The notes under the pieces are model-generated. The model had not been told where the DNA came from. It searched no databases and was given only the letters and a program-made list of their open reading frames with translations. The translations under genes and the position numbers were made by a program. A DNA stretch of 64,000 bases from Bradyrhizobiaceae bacterium (lineage in GTDB: Bacteria > Pseudomonadota > Alphaproteobacteria > Rhizobiales > Xanthobacteraceae). Shown one piece after another: positions 1 through 8,914 of this stretch. Within the stretch, counting starts at the first letter, position 1, and every line of letters begins with the position of its first letter. Where the stretch lies: NCBI GenBank assembly GCA_020544565.1, contig CP078014.1:1986016-2050015 (forward strand). Direction: 5' to 3'.

Positions 1-292
1 CACCAGCCTGCTGCGTGCGGAAGTGGCCCACGGCAAAGCCTATGGCGCGCTGGCGCTGGGCATGGGGTCGCGCGCGATCTTCAAGCGCGCCGGCGAGCAG
101 CCCTATTTCGTCGATGCCATCAACACCATGGCGCGCGGCGCGCTGGTACCCGTGCCCGGCGGCGTTCTCATCAACGACACCAACGGCGCGCTGCTCGGCG
201 CCATCGGCATCAGCGGCGACACGTCCGATAACGACGAAGCCGCAGCGCTTGCCGGCATCGCAGCCGCCGGGCTGGTGGGCAACGCCGGCTGA
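1..292 (+). CDS. GlcG/HbpS-family heme-binding-like protein (5' truncated)
   Basis: This is the C-terminal part of a gene that begins before the window; the open frame runs in from base 2. The visible residues contain IFKRAGEQPYFVDAINTM, the glycine-rich VPVPGGVLIND and GAIGISGDTSDNDEAAA, which are characteristic of the GlcG/HbpS (DUF336) fold. Family members are small proteins that bind heme or corrinoids, or sit as accessory proteins beside oxidoreductase genes. It ends 18 bp before the CoA-transferase gene, so the two are probably co-transcribed. The N-terminus cannot be judged and no enzymatic role is claimed. Confidence 0.75.
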   Translation, partial: TSLLRAEVAHGKAYGALALGMGSRAIFKRAGEQPYFVDAINTMARGALVPVPGGVLINDTNGALLGAIGISGDTSDNDEAAALAGIAAAGLVGNAG

Positions 293-310
293 ACGCCACG
301 GAGCGATGCG

Positions 311-1495
311 ATGACGTTCCCGCGCGCCTCGTCGGCTCTGTCGCGCTTCACGGTGCTGGATCTGACCCGGATCAGGTCCGGGCCGACCGCAGTGCGGCAG
401 CTCGCCGACTGGGGCGCGAACGTCATCAAGATCGACGCGCCGACCGATCTCGCCGACAGCGAGCAGCCCGGTGGCCCGCGCCATGGCCCGGATTTCCAGA
501 ACCTGCATCGCAACAAGCGCGCGATGACGCTGAACCTGAAAGACCCGAAAGGGCTCGCTGTGTTCAAGCGTCTCGCCGCGCAGGCCGACGTCGTCGTCGA
601 GAACTTTCGCCCCGACGTAAAGGTCAAGCTCGGCATCGACTATGACAGCCTGCGCGCCATCAACCCGCGCCTCGTCTATGCCAGCATCTCCGGCTTCGGG
701 CAGGACGGCCCTTACGCCAGCCGGCCGGGCTTCGACCAGATCGCACAGGGCATGGGCGGCCTGATGTCGATCACCGGCGAACCCGGGCGCGGGCCGATGC
801 GCGCCGGCATTCCGGTGGCGGACCTCACCGCCGGGCTGTTCTGCGCGCTCGGCATCCTCACGGCACTTCTGGAGCGCGACGTCTCGGGCGAAGGCCAATG
901 GGTGCAGACATCCCTGCTGCAGGCGCAGATCTTCATGCTCGACTTTCAGGCCGCGCGCTGGCTGATGGATGGCGAGGTGCCAGGACAGGCGGGCAACAAT
1001 CACCCCACCAGCATCCCCACCGGCGTGTTCACCACGAAGGACGGGCGCATCAACATCGCCACCACCGGAGGGCGCATCTGGGAACGCTTCGCGGCCGCCA
1101 TCGAGGCTCCCGATCTGCTGAACAACCCCGCTTACGCCACCATCACGCTGCGCTCGCAGAACCGCGATGCGCTCAACGCCGAGATCGACCGCCATCTGGC
1201 AAAACGCACCACCGGAGAATGGGTCGAGATCCTCAACGACGCCGGCGTGCCGTGCGGGCCGATCTATTCCATCGATCAGGTGTTCGACGACCCGCAGGTG
1301 AAACACCTCGGCCTCGCCCAGTCGTTGCCGGATGGCGGCAACCGTCTCGTCGCCCAGCCGGTGACGTTGTCGCGCACGCCGAGCCGTTTCGCCGCCCGCC
1401 CGCCGCTCGCCGGCGAGCAGACCTTCGAGGTGCTGACCGAATTCGGCTTCACCGATCAGGACATCGCCGCGCTCCGCCAGGGCAAGGTAATCTAA
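311..1495 (+). CDS. CaiB/BaiF (class III) CoA-transferase
   Basis: 394 residues, the usual size of the formyl-CoA/crotonobetainyl-CoA transferase family. These enzymes move CoA between carboxylic acids through an aspartyl-CoA thioester. The N-terminal motif VLDLTRIRSGPTAVRQLADW (residues 15-34), RNKRAMTLNLKDPKG and VVVENFRPDV are family hallmarks. The aspartate in PVADLTAG (about residue 171) aligns with the catalytic Asp. It is followed after 17 bp by two crotonase genes on the same strand, which suggests activation of an organic acid followed by C=C chemistry on its CoA ester. The substrate cannot be told from sequence. Confidence 0.9.
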   Translation: MTFPRASSALSRFTVLDLTRIRSGPTAVRQLADWGANVIKIDAPTDLADSEQPGGPRHGPDFQNLHRNKRAMTLNLKDPKGLAVFKRLAAQADVVVENFRPDVKVKLGIDYDSLRAINPRLVYASISGFGQDGPYASRPGFDQIAQGMGGLMSITGEPGRGPMRAGIPVADLTAGLFCALGILTALLERDVSGEGQWVQTSLLQAQIFMLDFQAARWLMDGEVPGQAGNNHPTSIPTGVFTTKDGRINIATTGGRIWERFAAAIEAPDLLNNPAYATITLRSQNRDALNAEIDRHLAKRTTGEWVEILNDAGVPCGPIYSIDQVFDDPQVKHLGLAQSLPDGGNRLVAQPVTLSRTPSRFAARPPLAGEQTFEVLTEFGFTDQDIAALRQGKVI

Positions 1496-1512
1496 ACACA
1501 AGGACGATATCC

Positions 1513-2304
1513 ATGGTTTCGACCGACAAGATCATCTCCCGCAAGGACGACCAGGTCGGCTATGTGATCTTCAACAATCCAGAGCGCCGCAACGCCATGT
1601 CGCTGGAGATGTGGCAGGCTTGCACCGCGGCGATGACGGCCTTCGCCAGCGACGACGGCGTGCGCGTCGTGGTGCTGGCGGGCGCGGGCGACAAGGCGTT
1701 CGTCGCCGGCGCAGACATCTCGAAGTTCGGCGACGAGCGCGCCTCCGAGGCGGGGGTGAAGGCATACAACGAAGCCGTGGAGGACGCCTACGCCAGCGTG
1801 CACGAATGCCCCAAGCCCACCATCGCGCAGATTCGCGGCTTCTGCGTCGGCGGCGGCATGGGCATCGCCAGCTGCTGCGACCTGCGCATCGCTTCGGAAG
1901 ATGCGCGCTTCGCGGTGCCTGCCGCCAAGCTCGGCCTCGGTTACGGCTACCCCGGCGTGAAGCGGCTGATGGACGTGGTGGGCCCCTCGTTCACCAAGGA
2001 GATTTTCTTCACGGCGCGGCTGTTTGACGCGCACGAGGCGATGACCATGGGCCTCGTCAACCGCGTGGTCGGCAACGACGTGCTCGAGAGCTATGTCAGG
2101 GACTATGCCGCGACCATCGCCGCAAACGCGCCGATGACGGTGGATTCGATCAAGTTCATCGTCGGCGAAATCTGCAAGGACGAATCCGCGCGCGACCTTC
2201 AGCGCTGCGACGACATGGTGCAAGCCTGCTTCAAGAGCGCGGATTACGAGGAAGGCCGCACCGCCTTCATGGAAAAGCGCAAGCCTGTGTTCACCGGGCG
2301 ATAG
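1513..2304 (+). CDS. Crotonase-fold protein (enoyl-CoA hydratase/isomerase family), atypical active site
   Basis: 263 residues from the ATG at 1513. The crotonase fold is clear: GAGDKAFVAGADISKF forms the CoA-binding and oxyanion region, and GGGMGIASCCDLRIAS the second half. The two catalytic glutamates of classical hydratases (GGG-x-E and QPE-I) are replaced by Gly (GGGMG) and Ala (VPAAKLG). Simple syn-hydration by the two-Glu mechanism is therefore unlikely, and another crotonase reaction (isomerase, hydrolase or decarboxylase type) is possible. The neighbouring crotonase at 2415 keeps both Glu residues, so the pair is functionally divergent. Confidence 0.85.
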   Translation: MVSTDKIISRKDDQVGYVIFNNPERRNAMSLEMWQACTAAMTAFASDDGVRVVVLAGAGDKAFVAGADISKFGDERASEAGVKAYNEAVEDAYASVHECPKPTIAQIRGFCVGGGMGIASCCDLRIASEDARFAVPAAKLGLGYGYPGVKRLMDVVGPSFTKEIFFTARLFDAHEAMTMGLVNRVVGNDVLESYVRDYAATIAANAPMTVDSIKFIVGEICKDESARDLQRCDDMVQACFKSADYEEGRTAFMEKRKPVFTGR

Positions 2305-2414
2305 CAGCACAGGTGCTCGTCGGGCGCCCAATTGAGTTGTGAATGCCACGCCGTTCTGTCTATGTCCGTCACGGCGTCACGCGGACACCGCATCGCAACC
2401 GAAAGGACAGGTTC

Positions 2415-3194
2415 ATGGCTTACGAATTCGCAAAGGTCGCCCGCAACGGCCGCCTCACGATCATCACGCTCAATCGCCCCGAGGTGATGAACGCCCTGCA
2501 CTCGCCGGCGCATTTCGAACTGCACCGGGTGTTCGATGAATTCGCCAACGATCCAGAGCAATGGATCGCCATCGTCACCGGGGCCGGCGACAAGGCGTTT
2601 TGCGCCGGCAACGACCTGAAATGGCAGGCGGCCGGTGGCAAGCGCGGCTGGGACACCAGCGGCTTCGGCGGCCTCACGACGCGCTTCGATTGCGACAAGC
2701 CGATCATCGCGGCGGTGAACGGCGTCGCCATGGGCGGCGGTTTCGAGATCGCGCTCGCCTGCGACCTGATCATTGCCGCGGAGAACGCCACTTTCGCGCT
2801 GCCGGAGCCGCGCGTCGGCCTCGCCGCGCTCGCCGGCGGACTGCATCGCCTGCCGCGCCAGATCGGCCTCAAGCGCGCCATGGGCATGATCCTGACCGGG
2901 CGCCATGTTCCGGCGCGCGAAGGCTTCGAGCTTGGTTTCGTCAACGATGTGGTTGCGCCGGGCCAGGCGCTGGCCGGCGCAGAGCGCTGGGCCAATCTCA
3001 TTCTGCAGAACGGTCCGATGTCGATCCGCGCCTCGAAGCAGGCCATTCACCGCGGTCTCGGCGTATCGCTCGAACAGGCCATCGCCGAGCAGTTCGACTA
3101 TCCCGCCGTCCGCGCGCTGGCCGCATCGGAGGATTACATCGAAGGCCCCAAAGCCTTCGCGGAAAAGCGCCCGCCGCAGTGGAAGGGACGATAA
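2415..3194 (+). CDS. Enoyl-CoA hydratase (crotonase family, both catalytic Glu present)
   Basis: 259 residues. The ATG at 2415 is chosen because it follows GAAAGGACAGG at SD distance; the open frame extends upstream without similarity. GAGDKAFCAGNDLKWQ provides the CoA/oxyanion segment. GGGFEIALACD and ALPEPRVGLAA carry the two glutamates expected of a true hydratase, as in CaiD-like crotonobetainyl-CoA hydratases. Probably in one operon with the CoA-transferase and first crotonase. It ends 24 bp before the 3' end of the convergent glpD gene. Confidence 0.9.
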   Translation: MAYEFAKVARNGRLTIITLNRPEVMNALHSPAHFELHRVFDEFANDPEQWIAIVTGAGDKAFCAGNDLKWQAAGGKRGWDTSGFGGLTTRFDCDKPIIAAVNGVAMGGGFEIALACDLIIAAENATFALPEPRVGLAALAGGLHRLPRQIGLKRAMGMILTGRHVPAREGFELGFVNDVVAPGQALAGAERWANLILQNGPMSIRASKQAIHRGLGVSLEQAIAEQFDYPAVRALAASEDYIEGPKAFAEKRPPQWKGR

Positions 3195-3218
3195 AGCCGC
3201 AACGGCACCGCCTGACGC

Positions 3219-4763
3219 TCACGCGCGGCGTCCGGCCTCCTCCGACGGCCGGTCGGAGCCGCTGTGCTGGACCGCGATCCAGTCGTCGAGCGCCTTCACC
3301 TCGCTGGCGGACAGGCGCAGGCCCAGCTTGGAGCGCCGCCAGACGATGTCGTCGGCGGTGCGCGCGAATTCGTGGGCGATGAGGTAGCGAACCTCACGCT
3401 CGGTCAGCGTATCGCCGAAGCGCTGCCCGAGATCCGCCTCGGATGCCGCATCGCCTAGAACCTGACGAGCCCGCGTGCCGTAAGCATGGGCGAGGCGCAG
3501 CGCAAAGGCGCGCGACAGGAACGGATGATCGCGGATCAGTTCGTCAGCCAGCGCCGGGATCGCGCTAACGCCAAGATCACCGCCCGGCAGCGGCGTGGTC
3601 CCGGTCCAGCCCACAGGCTGTTGCGTGCCCGGCAGATGGTCGCGCAGCCGCTCCAGTGCTTCCTCGGCGAGGCGGCGGTAGGTGGTGATCTTGCCGCCGA
3701 AGACCGACAGCAACGGCAGGCCGTCCGGCGCATCGAATTCGAACACGTAGTCGCGCGTCGCGGCTTTCGCCTCGCTGGCGCCGTCGTCATAAAGCGGACG
3801 TACCCCGGCATAGGCCCACACCACATCCTCCGGCGTCACCTGTTTTGCCAGATAGTCGTTCACCGACGTGCAGAGATAGGCGATCTCATCCGCTGACGCC
3901 TGCACCTTGGATGGATCGCCATGGTAGTCGCGGTCAGTGGTGCCGATCAGCGTGAAATCGTCCTGAAACGGAATCGCGAACACGACGCGGCCATCGGCAT
4001 TCTGGAACGTATAAGCGCGATCGTGATCATAGAGGCGCGGCACCACGATGTGCGCGCCCTGCACCAGCCGCACCTTCGCCTTGGCATTGATGCCGGCGCG
4101 GCGAGTGAGCACGTCCTCCACCCAGGGCCCGCCGGCGTTCACCAGCGCGCGGGCCTGAATGCTGCTCCGCGCGCCGGTGATGGTGTCTTCCAGCATCACC
4201 TGCCAATAGCCGTCCTGCCGCCGCGCCTCGACGGCGCGGGTGCGGGTGCGGATGTCGGCGCCGCGATCGGCGGCATCGCGCGCGTTGAGCACCACGAGGC
4301 GGGCATCGTCCACCGCGCAGTCCGAATATTCGAACCCCGTGGTGAACCGCCCCGGCGTAAGAGGCAGCCCCACCGGATCATGCGCGAGATCGACGCTGCG
4401 GGTCGCGGGCAGCAGCCGCCGCCCGCCGAGATGATCGTACATGAACAGCCCGAGCCGCAGCAGCCACGCCGGCCGCAGCCCGGCATGATGGGGCAGCACG
4501 AAACGCAGCGGGCGGATAATGTGCGGCGCGATCCGCCACAGCACCTCGCGCTCCATCAGCGCCTCGCGCACCAGCCGGAACTCGTAATATTCGAGATAGC
4601 GCAGGCCGCCATGGATCAGCTTGCTCGACCACGACGAGGTGCCGCTGGCCAGATCGTTCATCTCGCACAGAAACACGGAATTGCCGCGGCCCGCGGCATC
4701 GCGGGCGATGCCGCAGCCGTTGATCCCTCCGCCAATGATCGCAAGGTCGAAAACCTGCCCCAC
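3219..4763 (-). CDS. glpD: FAD-dependent glycerol-3-phosphate dehydrogenase
   Basis: 514 residues, normal for aerobic membrane-associated GlpD, which oxidises sn-glycerol 3-phosphate to dihydroxyacetone phosphate and passes electrons to quinone. The dinucleotide-binding motif GGGINGCGIARDAAGRG lies at residues 11-27, followed by ASGTSSWSSKLIHGGLRYLE, the strongly conserved GlpD signature. GTTDRDYHGD and VWAYAGVRPLYDDG are further DAO-fold landmarks, and the C-terminal helical DAO_C domain is present. It stands alone with no glpF/glpK beside it. A dispersed repeat lies upstream (4880-5046). Confidence 0.93.
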   Translation of the reverse strand: MGQVFDLAIIGGGINGCGIARDAAGRGNSVFLCEMNDLASGTSSWSSKLIHGGLRYLEYYEFRLVREALMEREVLWRIAPHIIRPLRFVLPHHAGLRPAWLLRLGLFMYDHLGGRRLLPATRSVDLAHDPVGLPLTPGRFTTGFEYSDCAVDDARLVVLNARDAADRGADIRTRTRAVEARRQDGYWQVMLEDTITGARSSIQARALVNAGGPWVEDVLTRRAGINAKAKVRLVQGAHIVVPRLYDHDRAYTFQNADGRVVFAIPFQDDFTLIGTTDRDYHGDPSKVQASADEIAYLCTSVNDYLAKQVTPEDVVWAYAGVRPLYDDGASEAKAATRDYVFEFDAPDGLPLLSVFGGKITTYRRLAEEALERLRDHLPGTQQPVGWTGTTPLPGGDLGVSAIPALADELIRDHPFLSRAFALRLAHAYGTRARQVLGDAASEADLGQRFGDTLTEREVRYLIAHEFARTADDIVWRRSKLGLRLSASEVKALDDWIAVQHSGSDRPSEEAGRRA

Positions 4764-4879
4764 GGCCTCTCTCCACGCCCGCTTGGGCGAATCCGGCAGC
4801 TTCGCTTCAGGTGGGACTAAATCATAACCGGAGGCGAAGCCAAGAGGCGCGGCAAGTCTCGCCGTCCAGAACGGTTTTG

Positions 4880-5046
4880 TTGAGACAGAATCAACGAATC
4901 GTCATGCCCGGCTTTATGCCGGGCATCCACGTCTAGAACGTTTCAACAAAATAAGACGTGGGTGGCCGGGACATAAGCGGAGCGAAGCGACGCCGTTCTT
5001 CGAACGGCTATGGCCCGGCCATGACGGACGAGGCTGTTTCTATCAA
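4880..5046. repeat. Dispersed palindromic repeat, copy 1
   Basis: A 167-bp element between glpD and the acyl-CoA synthetase gene. It begins with TTGAGACAGAA and ends with GCTGTTTCTATCAA, forming imperfect terminal inverted repeats. Inside, CGTCATGCCCGGC pairs with GCCCGGCCATGACG, and CCACGTCT with AGACGTGG. A close second copy lies at 53022-53187. It has no open frame. The unit resembles intergenic palindromes common in Bradyrhizobiaceae, probably a non-autonomous element or REP-like sequence. In this position it can fold into a stem and may act as a terminator for the gene ending at 5060. Confidence 0.8.
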
Positions 5047-5059
5047 TACATGAAACACT

Positions 5060-6865
5060 CTAGAGATAGAGACCCTCGATCTCGTCGTGATACTTGCTGT
5101 GCACGTTGGCGCGGCGGACCTTCATCGTCGCCGTCACCTCGTCGTCGTCGTGATCGAGTTCCTTGGTAAGGAGATGAAAGCGCCGGATTTGCGAGACCTG
5201 CGCCAACTGGCGGTTGGCGGCGTCGATCTCCGACTGGATCAGATCGCGCAGGCCGGCGTTCTCCGTCAGGTTCCTGAAATTGGTGTAGGCGATGCCGTGC
5301 TCCTCCGCCCACTTCCCGGCGAGGTCATAGTCGATCTGGATCAGCGCCGAGACGTACTTACGCGCTTCGGCGATAACGATGCATTCCTTGATGAAGGGAC
5401 TGGCCTTGACGGTGTTCTCGATCTCGGACGGGCTGAGATTCTTGCCGCCCGCCGTGATCATGATGTCCTTCAGGCGATCGACGATGCGGAAATGGCCGTC
5501 CGCAAATTCCGCGACGTCGCCGGTGTGCAGCCAGCCGTCGCGGATCGCCGTCTTCGTCGCCTCGTCGTTGCGATAATAGCCGGCGAACACGGTGTCGCCT
5601 CGAATGAGCAACTCGTTCGACGAACCGAGCTTCACCTCCATGCGGGCGACGCCGCCGCCGACCGAGCCGACGCGCCTGTCGGCCAACACCTGCCCGAGCG
5701 CGATGCCCGACGATTCGGTTAGCCCGTAGACCTCCACCAGCGGCACGCCGATGGTGCGGAAGAAATGCACGATGGCTGGCGAAATGGGCGCGGCCCCGGT
5801 CATGGCGATGCGGGTCTTGCGCAGGCCGATGAAGTTCTGCAGCGCGCGGAAAATCAGCCAGTACGACAGCGCGAAGCTGATGCGCTCCGCGACCGTGCGG
5901 TCCGCCGGATTTTTCTCGGCAAATCCCTCGCAGGCGGCATAAGCGCGCGCGAACAGCGCACGGCGGATGGGTCCGGCCTCCATCAGCTTGATATGGATCG
6001 ACGAGTGCAGCTTCTCCCAGATCCGCGGCACGCCGAGGAACATGCTAGGCGCGACCTCGCGCAGGTCTTCCTGCACGGTGCGGATCGACTCGCCGAAATT
6101 CACCAGCAAGCCGAGATAGACCGGAACCATCACCGTGGTCATCTGCTCGGCGACATGGCACAGCGGCAGATAGGACAGCATGCTGTCCGATGGATCGAGG
6201 CCGAGCTTGTCGGTCGCCGCCATGGCCTGCGCACGAACGTTCCGGTAGCTCAGCATCGCGCCCTTCGGCTTGCCGGTCGAGCCGGAGGTGTAGATGATGA
6301 GCGCGATCTGCGAGAGCTGCTGGCGATCGATGATCCCGTCCACAAGGCCGGCATGGTCATGCGCATCCTTCGCGCCGAGCGCCTCCAGCGCCTCGAACGA
6401 CATCACCTGATCCGGCGGATAATCCCTGATGCCCTTGGTCTCGATCACGACGATGCGCCGCAGCTTCGGCAATTCGTCGCGCCGCTCCAGCACCTTGTCG
6501 ACCTGCTCCTGATCCTCGCAGACGATCACCTCCGATTCGGAGTGCGCCACCACATAGGCGACCTCGTTGGAGGGACTGGTGGGATAGACGCCGACCGCGA
6601 TGCCATCGACGATATTGGCGCCGAGCTGCGCCAGCACCCATTCGATGCGGTTTTCGGAGAGGATGGCGACGTGACCACCCGCGCTGAGCCCGAGCGCGCG
6701 AAAGCCGAGGCCGACGTCGCGGGCGCGCTCGAAATAGCCCCGCCAGGTGCAGGGATTCCAGATGCCGAATTCCTTCTGACGGATCGCCACCTGCTCCGGA
6801 TGACGGCGTGCATTGTCACGCAGCATCTGCGGTAACGTCGCCTCGGGAAAGCTGTCGGGGGTCAT
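5060..6865 (-). CDS. Long-chain-type acyl-CoA synthetase (AMP-forming)
   Basis: 601 residues, the size of FAA1/FadD15-like ligases that activate carboxylic acids with ATP and CoA. Visible motifs are the P-loop IIYTSGSTGKPKGAM (about residues 193-207), VEVYGLTESSG, and GWLHTGDVAEF...FRIVDRLKDIMITAGGKNLSPSEIE, which carries the hinge and substrate-binding loop. It is the last gene of the minus-strand operon that begins with the GntR gene near 13303, 17 bp behind livF. The context suggests it activates the acid imported by the adjacent ABC transporter. The chain length or aromatic nature of the substrate is not determinable. Confidence 0.9.
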   Translation of the reverse strand: MTPDSFPEATLPQMLRDNARRHPEQVAIRQKEFGIWNPCTWRGYFERARDVGLGFRALGLSAGGHVAILSENRIEWVLAQLGANIVDGIAVGVYPTSPSNEVAYVVAHSESEVIVCEDQEQVDKVLERRDELPKLRRIVVIETKGIRDYPPDQVMSFEALEALGAKDAHDHAGLVDGIIDRQQLSQIALIIYTSGSTGKPKGAMLSYRNVRAQAMAATDKLGLDPSDSMLSYLPLCHVAEQMTTVMVPVYLGLLVNFGESIRTVQEDLREVAPSMFLGVPRIWEKLHSSIHIKLMEAGPIRRALFARAYAACEGFAEKNPADRTVAERISFALSYWLIFRALQNFIGLRKTRIAMTGAAPISPAIVHFFRTIGVPLVEVYGLTESSGIALGQVLADRRVGSVGGGVARMEVKLGSSNELLIRGDTVFAGYYRNDEATKTAIRDGWLHTGDVAEFADGHFRIVDRLKDIMITAGGKNLSPSEIENTVKASPFIKECIVIAEARKYVSALIQIDYDLAGKWAEEHGIAYTNFRNLTENAGLRDLIQSEIDAANRQLAQVSQIRRFHLLTKELDHDDDEVTATMKVRRANVHSKYHDEIEGLYL

Positions 6866-6882
6866 GCCAGCCTCGTTAAAAC

Positions 6883-7695
6883 TCAGGACAGCCAGCGCTT
6901 GCGGCGCTTGTAATGCTTGATGCCGCGGAAGCCCTTGGCCTCGGCGCTGGCCGCGCCGACGCCGAGATAGAATTCGCGGACATCCTGATCGCGGATCAAT
7001 TGCTCGGTCGGCCCGTCGGTGACGATCTTGCCGGACTCCATGATGTAGCCATAGGTCGAGACCGCGAACGCCACCGCCGCGTTCTGCTCCACCAGCAGCA
7101 TGGATACCCCCTGCTCACGATTGATGCGCGCGATGATGGTGAAGATCTCCTCCACCAGCTTGGGCGACAGGCCGAGCGACGGCTCGTCCAGCAGCATCAG
7201 CTCCGGTTGCGCGATCAGCGCGCGGCCGATGGCAAGCATCTGCTGCTCACCACCGGAGAGATAGCCGGCGCGGCCGGTGCGGCGCTCGAACAGCCGCGGA
7301 AAATAGGTGTAGACCAGATCGAACGGGGTCTTGCCACCGGCACGCCCTGCCGTGGCATAGGTCGCGGCGGTGAGGTTCTCCTCCACCGTCAGGTCCTCGA
7401 AAATCCGCCGGCCTTCCATGACGTGGAAAAGCCCGCTCCGCACCAGGTGATGCGGAGCGAAGCGTGAGATCGCGGCGCCCTTGAACAGGATATCGCCCGC
7501 CGTCACCCGGCCATCCTCGAGTTCGAGGAGGTTGGAGACGGCCTTGAGGGTGGTCGATTTGCCGGCGCCGTTCGAGCCCAGCAACGCGACCACCGCTCCC
7601 TTTTCGACCGTCAACGACAGGCCGCGAAGCACCTGGACCGTCTTGTTATAGACGACCTCGATATTGTTCACGGAGAGGAGTGCTTCGGCGGCCAT
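6883..7695 (-). CDS. livF: Branched-chain amino acid-type ABC transporter ATPase (LivF)
   Basis: 270 residues. Walker A GSNGAGKST, signature LSGGEQQMLAIGRAL and Walker B LMLLDEPSLGLSPKL are all intact. The HGLxxV-type LivF details (HVMEGRRIFEDLTVEENL) place it in the LivF rather than the LivG group. The C-terminus is extended by about 25 mostly basic residues (RGIKHYKRRKRW), a tail often found in LivF proteins sitting beside acyl-CoA synthetases. It couples ATP hydrolysis to the permeases encoded upstream (livM, livH). The start lies 5 bp after the stop of the binding-protein gene. Confidence 0.9.
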   Translation of the reverse strand: MAAEALLSVNNIEVVYNKTVQVLRGLSLTVEKGAVVALLGSNGAGKSTTLKAVSNLLELEDGRVTAGDILFKGAAISRFAPHHLVRSGLFHVMEGRRIFEDLTVEENLTAATYATAGRAGGKTPFDLVYTYFPRLFERRTGRAGYLSGGEQQMLAIGRALIAQPELMLLDEPSLGLSPKLVEEIFTIIARINREQGVSMLLVEQNAAVAFAVSTYGYIMESGKIVTDGPTEQLIRDQDVREFYLGVGAASAEAKGFRGIKHYKRRKRWLS

Positions 7696-7700
7696 CGTCG

Positions 7701-8894
7701 TTACTTCGCGATCCGGATCCAGTCGGACACCGGCTTCATCAGCTTGCTCGCGCCGTCATATTGATAGACGCGGCCGACCGGAATGGTGTTGCCCGGAATC
7801 GAGATCGGCACGCCGATGATGCCGCCGGTGTCGAAATCCTTGATGGAGTTCAGCGCGGCCTTCATGTTGGCGGCGGTCAATTCCTTCTTGGCGTCGAGGG
7901 TGCGCTTGACCGCCTCGGTCATCAGCATCGCGGTGAGGAAGCCCTGGGTGTAGCCGGTGGACTGATAGTCCGGCCGCATCTGCCGGATCTTCTCCATCAT
8001 CGGCGACTTGCCTTCGGTGTCGAAGTAATAGCGATACGGCATCACGCCCATGAAGCCGTCGGCCACGTCCGCCGACTTCGCCCAGATGGCGTTGTCCATC
8101 GACCAGAACGTGCCCATGAAGCGGGTCTTGAGGCCGAGCTGCTTGGCCTGGGTCATGAACTCCGGCAGCGGCGCCAGAATGTAGCCGTGGAAGATGGTGA
8201 AATCCGGATCGGCCCGGCGCAGCTTCAGCACCTCGGTGGAAACGTCGACGCTGGTCGGCGGCGTGACGATCTTCTCCACGATCTTCAAGCCCAGTTCCGC
8301 CGCCCGCTTCTCGGTCGGCGCGATCGGGTCGCGGCCGAACTCGGTGTCGGAATTGACCAGCGCGATCTTCGCGCCCGGCTTCGCCTTGGCGATATATTCG
8401 AGCAGGATGCCGATCATTTCCGAATAATCCGGACCGGCGATGAACTGATACGGATAGTTCTTCGGGTCGTTCAGCTCGGAGGCGAACGACGCGCCGGCGA
8501 GCATGATGTCGCCGCGGCGATTCAATTCGGCGTTGATGGTCTTGGAGAACGCCGTGGAGTCCCCGTAATAGAGATTCACCTTCTCCTGGCTGGTGATGCG
8601 GTTGAACACCGCCACGGAGTTATCGACCTTGTAGCCGGTGTCCTCGGCAACGTATTTGAGCTTGCGGCCGTTGATGCCGCCGCCATCGTTGACGATCTTC
8701 ACATAGTCCTGAAAGGCGTTGTTGAGCGCGATGCCGGCGAAGGCGAACACGCCGGTCATCGGCATCGATGCGCCGATGACGATGTCATCGGCGGCGCGCG
8801 CGGGCGTCGACGAACCCACGCCGTGCAACCCCAGGGCAAGACCGCCCGCGGCCGCGAAAGACAGCACCTTGCGGCGCGTTGGCAACACTCTCAT
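7701..8894 (-). CDS. ABC transporter periplasmic substrate-binding protein (Liv/HAAT family)
   Basis: 397 residues from the ATG at 8894, which follows GGGAGAAAC at good SD spacing; the frame is open further upstream into livM without meaning. The N-terminus TRRKVLSFAAAGGLALG followed by ARA|ADD looks like a twin-arginine-type signal with a cleavage site. The mature part IVIGASMPMTGVFAF...VNDGGGINGRKLKYVAEDTGY is a classical type I periplasmic binding fold. In other organisms such proteins bind aliphatic or aromatic acids as often as branched-chain amino acids. The acyl-CoA synthetase in the same operon favours an acid. Confidence 0.88.
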   Translation of the reverse strand: MRVLPTRRKVLSFAAAGGLALGLHGVGSSTPARAADDIVIGASMPMTGVFAFAGIALNNAFQDYVKIVNDGGGINGRKLKYVAEDTGYKVDNSVAVFNRITSQEKVNLYYGDSTAFSKTINAELNRRGDIMLAGASFASELNDPKNYPYQFIAGPDYSEMIGILLEYIAKAKPGAKIALVNSDTEFGRDPIAPTEKRAAELGLKIVEKIVTPPTSVDVSTEVLKLRRADPDFTIFHGYILAPLPEFMTQAKQLGLKTRFMGTFWSMDNAIWAKSADVADGFMGVMPYRYYFDTEGKSPMMEKIRQMRPDYQSTGYTQGFLTAMLMTEAVKRTLDAKKELTAANMKAALNSIKDFDTGGIIGVPISIPGNTIPVGRVYQYDGASKLMKPVSDWIRIAK

Positions 8895-8914
8895 ATCGTT
8901 TCTCCCTGCATGTT

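Noticed and set aside
1492-2349. Long open frame antisense to the crotonase at 1513
   Set aside because: High GC content opens frames on the opposite strand; the translation is His/Ala/Arg-rich with no recognisable family, and the sense frame is a clear crotonase.
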